Positions 57,501 to 64,000 of a stretch of 64,000 nucleotides of DNA are shown here, one piece after another. The stretch is from assembly GCF_000524195.1 (NCBI RefSeq), contig NW_020170388.1:1447262-1511261 (forward strand), given 5' to 3'. Origin of the DNA: Echinococcus granulosus. Its lineage: Eukaryota > Platyhelminthes > Cestoda > Cyclophyllidea > Taeniidae. Position 1 is the stretch's first letter. Each line of letters opens with the position of its first letter. The position numbers and the translations under genes are program-made. The notes beneath the pieces were generated by a model. That model was not told where the DNA came from. It did not search any database and saw nothing but the letters and a program-made list of their open reading frames with translations.

Positions 57501-59943
57501 CTGCTATCTCACCCATCTTTTGCATGCAAACTCTACACCCTTGAGTGTCTGCTTCATCTCTGCCTAAAAAACATCCCATTAGTAGCCGTGCATATGAATT
57601 TCTGCCAAAATTCCAGGGCACTCGTAGTGTCCAAAAAGTCACCCCAGTTTCATATTTTTTAGCTTTCTCTCGGAATGGCGTTTGTTTGGTTTGATCCACT
57701 GTTTACGCTGGGATTTTATCGCAATATGCTGAAATAAACCGTGTGTTATCACCCCAATGCCGAAAGAAGGCGTTGCATGTCATACATAGACGAATGCTTC
57801 CAAATCCTCTTCCTACATATCCATAATATTGCATTCGTCGTGCTCAATGCACCAAAGTCTAACTAATCCTTTGCTTTTGAGGAATAGTTTTTAAAGGCTT
57901 CATTTTAGAAGTGTACCGTCACTTATAAAATGGACCAAAACAGTGCTCAACATTATTACCAAGGCTAAAAATATGTTTATAGATAAAAGTATGACCAGAC
58001 TGTGTTAAACTCTAGTGAACTTTACTCACTGGTCTAGTTTTTCAACCACAAAATTTCAGTTTACTTGGGAAAGCAACCAGGCTGAATGTTGATGCTAACA
58101 AGTAGTGAATAGCACGCGATGCGAGCATGTAGGCAAGCACAAATTTCACCTATCACTTCAGAATATGCATGTGGTCTACTTTCACAATAAGACTCACCTT
58201 ATCAGACCGTCATCACCAAACCGTGACTTCAGTAGCCAAATGTTTATCTATAGAACGCTCCACTGCTATTTCAAGGTTTTTCTTTTGCGACTTTGATTTT
58301 CCAATAAAAGTTGCATTAGAAATGGAATAGATTGTGTGGTACATACTTGGTTACCCAACCGTTGCTCCATAGGAGAGTTATTGTCAACAATTTGGGTGTT
58401 GTAGATAATGTGAAGCGTCGTAGACACAAACTTACAAATATTGGGATGCTAGTTATAAAGTGGATTCGAACAAATCGGACGTCGTCACTTCTTTGTCATC
58501 TACTCTAAAAGTGAGAATTACATTTCACCCCTTGATATGATTTCAGTGTTCTACTTTCACAGTTACAGTGGAGTTAGAAGATGAAAATATGGCTAATTGT
58601 GTAGTAAGGTCAATAAAAGATTGCAATGAGTATTAGACTTATTGTAAAATCTGCTGACCTTTTTTGGAGATCTCAAAGATCTTATTTTTTGAGGGGTATT
58701 TCGCTTTACGTACTTCTGACCATCATGAATTATTGGTACGGTTTAATGTATCGAAATATGTTGACAGCACTCTAGCATAAATGCAAGCAAGAAAATAAGT
58801 AAATAATAAGTTGAAACTAGAAAAGTATTTGACGTATCGCAAGCATGTTGATCGCAATGTATTAGTTGAGGCAATCAACAGATTACATAGTCATAGCCAA
58901 GTTCGATTTTCCGCCATTTTTAGACCTATATACATGTGGAATTAAGATGTCTACATAGATTGACATTAAAAGTATACAGATTTCTAGCATCTCATACACT
59001 CCCCAAAGTCTTGAGATGTCGCAAAAGCCAAAAGTTTATACATAGGTGATGACGACGCTGGTATACTTACACGGTTTTTCGCAGTTAAGATAATCTAAGT
59101 ATCAGGACCCTCGGTCACTTGCCTTCAGTGCTCGAGGAAAGTCGGTCACCACCGCTCAGCCACTAAATTCTATCACAGTACGATGTGATTGGCTATTGCA
59201 ATATGAATTCCCAACAGTCCAAGAACAAAGAATGCAATCATCTGCAAACTGAAGAGATCTTGAATTGACTTTGCTGTTTTAAACTCAGCCAATCTGTTTG
59301 CGACACAATCGGGTGCTACTGGCTCTCATAAATCGGTAAGGAATACTTAACATGCATCTGCGTGACTTTGAGCTCAGAAAACAGCATCAAGGCACTGCAT
59401 TAAGTGACTCTGGCAGCAAACGCACTAATATTCCAGAAAAATGTAAGTCTAACATTTTAAACTCAGTATCACGCCAATTAATTTCGCACTTGACAAACGG
59501 AAATAAAGCTAGAGGTAAGACGAGTATGACTAAAACTAACAATTTCATAAATTGTAAAGAAAGTACTTATTTCATAATTGATTCATTCAGCTTCCCAAAA
59601 CACTTGTTTCCTTTCCCTCATCATTACAAGCATGCTGACTGATAGCGTATCACACGCCAGAGTGACCTCTGACCCATAAAATTGATATGCTGACATTTTC
59701 CCCTCTACCTACCAGAGCACAGAGGCGTCAGCGCCTAGTCGATCGCGCTACACGACGGCAGGAAATCCGGCGAATAGCAACAGCAGTGGTGGTGGTGGTG
59801 GTAACAACAACAGCAACAATACCGCCACCAGCGGTTACTACTCGCGACCTTCACCCAGCTACACCTCCACCCCCTCCACTAGCAGTCCCGCCACTGTTGC
59901 CTCCGCGGTCTCTCCTCCTCCTTCCTCCTCCACTAGTGCCGCG
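54300..59943 (+). CDS. 5' part of a Ser/Gly/Asn-rich, probably disordered protein; two exons found
   Basis: Exons 54300-54566 (89 codons) and 59716-59943 (76 codons) join in phase 0. The ATG at 54300 is the first after an in-frame TGA at 54261 and has A at -3. The protein opens MLYGGPLGTYLSGYYAPGSA, continues with Ser/Gly-rich sequence containing RPRGGRYRAPSAYG and RRRYSDD, and the second exon adds a GGGGG-NNN run and Pro/Ser/Thr-rich sequence with Tyr-Ser repeats. There is no folded domain, membrane segment or signal peptide. The second exon ends at a donor (GCG|gtgtgt), so the gene continues beyond; the catalytic or binding domain, if any, is not in the window or was not recognised. Long disordered N-termini like this precede domains of many kinds, so I assign no function. 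Confidence 0.65.
54567..59715. other. Large intron of the Ser-rich gene (5.1 kb)
   Basis: Bounded by gtaagt and acctaccag. It contains dispersed repeat copy E at 56790-56975. A 101-codon antisense frame at 57394-57699 is Ala-rich in part but unrecognised. Otherwise AT-rich. Confidence 0.5.
56790..56975 (+). repeat. Dispersed hairpin repeat, copy E
   Basis: In order: GACCATACATTTCTTGCG, TGCTACTGACATGCCCCGAA, GTGCAATCTGTGGATGCTGA and ACACAGTTAAACAAGGCATT. Collinear with copy B. The hairpin arms are partly eroded (CATGCC / GGTTATG). Confidence 0.5.
59716..59943 (+). CDS. Ser-rich gene, exon 2
   Basis: Acceptor ctacctaccag; 76 codons beginning STEASAPSRSRYTTAG, with five GGT codons followed by AAC repeats, then YYSRPSPSYTSTPSTSSP. 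The trinucleotide run is likely length-variable. Donor GCG|gtgtgt has a weaker consensus; the frame would otherwise read on into AT-rich sequence. Confidence 0.6.
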
Positions 59944-62900
59944 GTGTGTTTATATTTTTTGCCAGAATTTGATCAAATTTTATTTAAAAATCCATAATTT
60001 CTTGTTTGATGCACTTTGGTTGGTTATTATGCGTCATTAGACCATCGCCCATTTGCCACTGCATGAAGGATTATCCATTTAAAATAAAAATGAATAAGGT
60101 ATTACCATATCCCTCATTAAAATGTGATCTAGTATCCACTTCTAGTACTATCATAAGTTTATCGTTTGGTATTTCTTGGTAAATTGGGCCAAAATTAGGT
60201 GCCTCCCGAGCTTTTCGACTGGTTGATTTGTGCCCATGTTCTCGTTAAAACAAGATTTCTGGCTACTATTAACACCTTAGCAAGTATTACCAACAGATGT
60301 TTGCCTTAAATTTACAAAATGGGACATTTTTAATAAACCATAAACTGGAGGAATTCAACCACCTGCAATTTAGATGTTTCATTGTTCTGTGGCGAAACCA
60401 ACTATTCTCGTTTTGCTTTTTCCTTGTAGCCCAATTCCTTTTTTAATTAGGCCTGTCAAACATCTGTGAGGTCAAGCTCTGATACATCAACTGTGAATAA
60501 AGGTTTAAACTGTTTACGAAATACGCTACGTTCGTCATTGTGTTTATCAAAAGGCATCTAATATTTGATTGGTGACTTTGCCCCTTCTGTCGTTGCTACG
60601 ATTTGCCATTTCGGACTAAGTGGATTTTGATTGGTTGTAATGTGTCCAGGTGTCAGTTAAATGGATATTACCATATCGTTCGTTTTTAAGCAGCTTTTAC
60701 TAATTGTATTGCCATTAAAATTTTGTCTAAGCAAATTGTTACCGTTAGTCAATTTGAAGCAATTTTTTTTGTTATGAAAACCATCGGGAGACCACAACAT
60801 AGTCCTTATACATTATTTTGCTGAGTATCGATTTGCCGTAGATTTACACAAATTAAAATTTTAATTTTGAGTATGCTAATCCCCAGTTTTTAATCCCATT
60901 TTTGTTTTTACTTATTTCTACTTTCCTAGTTTCATTTTGACCGCAAAACTATTGGCAATGCTCGGTAAAACTTTTAATGTAGGTTTCATTACCAATTTGC
61001 TATTGTTTGGATCAAACGTTTCATTTAAATAATTTCTACGAATTTATTCCTCCCCCTATTCAACTCAGTAAATATATTATTAAGAGGGCACTTGGATTAC
61101 ACTTTTGCCCTCTCTACTTGAAATCGCTCTGTTACTGGTCTAATTTACCTCGGTTTAGTACGAAACGCATGCCTATACAAATGCGGGCTTTTGTTACACG
61201 TGATCTAATCGCCCAACTTCTACATCGTTTAGCAACTCGCATGCCAAAGTATGCTAATTTCACCCAAATTCCCCTCAAATTTCAAACTAAAATGAGTGAA
61301 TTTTTTCCAGAGTATGGGTTGTTTGGTGCATTTCCAATTATCTATTTATTAATTTGGTATTGAGCCTTCCCTTTTACACAGATAGTCATTGTTGTCCTCG
61401 TGGAAATTTAAATTTCTCCTTTCAACAGTTTTTCCTCAGGTTCTTTGTCTTCCAGCTATTTCTTCGCATATATTATTGATGGGTATCATACTTGGGAAGC
61501 TTGATTTTGTTCAACTTACCGGCACATTTGATCATTTTCACTCATTTTAGAAGAACTGGATCTTGCTTTCTTGAGACTTGATCAACGTGACTGCTTAAGA
61601 TAGGTTGCGCTAACCTCATTTCGCCACTATTTCATACAGATTCTGGGCAGGCGTCTAGACACGTGTCCATCGGCTGAGTGAATGTTTGGTTCTGAAATGG
61701 AACCGGGGAATACAATATTTCTACCAAATAATTTATGGCGATTCTACCGTCAGTTAGATTATTGTGTCCATCTCATATAACCAGTCCTCGTTTTTCCGCA
61801 TTTTTAAAGGTTTTAATTTGTATAACCATGATATGCTTGCCAACATCCTGGCTCAGCGATTGAGGTATCAGTGTTTCATGTTTCGTCTTAAATCCATGAA
61901 TTTGTAGCGCGTGTCATGATTCGTTTTTGTGGTGTGACTGTGGGTCCACCCATTGGGCACCGACCTGGGTATTCTTGCTTTGATTAAGATGAGTATCTTA
62001 CTTCAAGTTTGAGGATTCACATTCCCTTTTATTACTTGCGTAAATGTTATGCAGTAAAGAATTACTTATAAGGTAAATGAGTCTTAAGTGTGTTTGAGAA
62101 TTAGGCAACGCTGTCATGAAACGATCCATCATTAAAGCTCTTAAGGTTTCCATGTTTTGAGTTTAGCCATTAACAGTATATGAGGTCTAGTGTAACACCC
62201 TAATTTATAAAGAAAGCCATAACTTGTTCCATAAAATGACTGTTTGGAAATTGCTCAAATTGTTAAAATGAAAAACATTTCAGTGAGAACGTTAAGACGT
62301 GTACGGAGCTCGAAACGACACCGTGGCGTCACAATAGGGCTATTTTAAAAGTGGAGCACTCCAAACAACGAAATTTTGTGCAGTGGCTGAATTTGCAAAG
62401 AAAACAATAACACTTCTACTGAAAATAACCCAAGAATTGAAGCTAATATTGCATTTTAAATGAGGAGATGCAAGTTTGACAGCCTCAATAGTGAGTCTTT
62501 CGAAACAGCCTGACCAAAGGTCAGCTCTTTCCAGAAATGCAAAAATGTTTAAGCACCTTGTCTATCTATTTAGTTTAACTTTTCACCTACATTACAAATA
62601 TCCGTAAATAGGTAAAACAATAAATTTGGTGAAAAATCGAAAATAAATCATTTTGTTGCTTAAAAATATCACAGAAAGAATGATCTACATAAGTAAGGAA
62701 AGAGCGCGGCAAAATTTCTTTCTACAAACAACGGAATCCTGCATTTTAGTGGTCTGCGTTTAACAGGTCTCTGCCTTGGCGGTAAACGTTGGTAGCTAGT
62801 GCTGCAAAAAACTGCATTCATGAAACTCGATTTACGAGTATTATGCCAAAGTTTTCGTTAGAAAACTCCTTTTTGGAAGGAGAGTAGGTTTTATATCACC

Positions 62901-64000
62901 ATTTCTCTTTCTCAACAACACTTAGACTCTCTCACCGTATGGTTCAATAACCAGAAGAGTGGTTTCTCGAGATCGAAGGTGGTATCTTCCAGAGGCCAAA
63001 TTTTACTCCACTCTCCGCCACCAAAAGGGTTTGGTAAGAGGGCTTCCTAACAGGCCCTTGGTGGGTCTTTCACCAACATCGCTAACACCACTTCCAACAT
63101 CGACCACACTCTCGGTGCTACCTGCTAGTACTTAATCCAGTTGATTATTATCGAGTAAGACGATTGAGAAGCTTTGGTTTACTGCACCGTCTCCTCGATG
63201 GAAAAATTCAACGGATAACACAATGCTTAAAGCTTGGTATGACTTTGGGAGGGCGTTTAGGCATTCCTATTTACATAGCAGAAAGTGCTGCATTTAGAAT
63301 ATGCAAGTTTCTCCTGACTTCCAGAGCTCCTCTTTCTGGGACGTAAATATGTTCCAGGTAGAAATGGATACTTAACTTGAAAAGTTGAATTTGGTTGAGT
63401 AATTATTCAATGACGTTCTTTGAAGCTAGAAAAGCTTGTTATGAGAATGTGGAAATCTGACAAAAATTTTGCCCATCCTTCAACCACATTGAAGTTAGGC
63501 GCGATACAAACATCAGGTTCTGTTTGTTTCTAAGGCCGCCTATTTCGTAGTTCTTCGATTTCTTTTGTACAACCATCTATTGAAGAGAATTTTTGAGGCA
63601 CTGGCTATGCGGCAACTTCGTGGTACCTTGAACAGAAGTAGTAAAGGTGAATTGCTAGCTTGATACTAACTTGAGTATAAACTGTTCCACTATTGTTATA
63701 CAGTTTTTAATATTCCGTATTTTAATCTTGAGTCCTTGTACGAATTAGCTTAAAGTATCCTTAACCATGCTATTCTCTGGTAACACAATAAGTCACTACA
63801 ACTGGGACCGTATATATTGCAAAAGCTTAGCCATAATTTAAGGCTTTTTTGGGGAACCGGAGTGGTCCAACCAGTTTGGTAAATTTCATTAATTAAGCGG
63901 TTACTTTAAGAATCGAATTTGAGCTACAAACGCTTCCACTTGAAGCAAGAGATCTGTTTGAATCATTAAACAGTGAAATTTCACAGTAACAATCATAGCC
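59944..64000. other. Probable intron of the Ser-rich gene, no exon supported
   Basis: AT-rich. A 118-codon frame at 61007-61363 and a small acceptor-donor-bounded segment at 62993-63033 were considered but not accepted. If the Ser-rich gene continues, its next exon lies here unrecognised or beyond the window. Confidence 0.4.

Noticed and set aside
57394..57699. 101-codon antisense frame in the Ser-rich gene intron
   Set aside because: There is one Ala-rich patch but no motif, splice context or similarity. Treated as chance.
61007..61363. 118-codon plus-strand frame
   Set aside because: It begins at a non-ATG codon, has no clear splice sites and no recognisable motif. Composition is mixed but unremarkable for TA-rich DNA.
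62993..63033. Possible 41-bp exon (acceptor cttccag, donor gtaaga)
   Set aside because: Splice consensus is good and the phase fits, but 14 codons carry no family signal, so it cannot be distinguished from chance.

Overview
This window is eukaryotic nuclear DNA: AT-rich, with coding sequence split into many short GT-AG exons. I could support two nearly complete conserved genes and parts of two others. The intron pattern points to an invertebrate, most likely a parasitic flatworm (tapeworm or fluke). In both conserved genes the 5' introns are very small (35, 38, 65, 71 and 77 bp), while nearly all later ones are 1-6 kb. That 5'-small, 3'-large pattern is known from schistosomes. The species call is inference; the gene identities rest on residue-by-residue reading of the exons. 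A 100-base N run (26823-26922) marks a draft assembly gap.

Layout. (1) 1-5.5 kb: a minus-strand first exon (5177-5509) encodes a signal peptide and a possible immunoglobulin-like segment; its downstream exons were not found. (2) 8.3-24.2 kb, plus strand: DGAT1, the ER acyltransferase of triacylglycerol synthesis. Eight exons join in frame (494 residues), lacking only the N-terminal exon. (3) 24.2-32.1 kb: intergenic DNA with a degenerate 78-bp tandem repeat, the assembly gap, a C15 tract and several copies of a dispersed hairpin repeat. (4) 32.1-49.6 kb, plus strand: cullin-5, the scaffold of Elongin/SOCS-box ubiquitin ligases. Twelve exons join in frame (796 residues) through the neddylation site and C-terminus; a decayed mariner-like transposase lies antisense in its largest intron. 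(5) 53.9-60 kb, plus strand: the first two exons of a Ser/Gly/Asn-rich, probably disordered protein of unknown function, preceded by an alternating purine-pyrimidine tract. The rest of that gene must lie beyond 59943 and was not found.

The genes are unrelated housekeeping or regulatory genes, not an operon or pathway cluster. The most unusual material is non-coding or nested: a dispersed repeat of roughly 200 bp with a conserved stem-loop (about seven copies), and several antisense open frames inside introns that look more protein-like than their surroundings. No CRISPR array, rRNA or clear tRNA was seen, and nothing convincingly amounts to a new multi-gene system.
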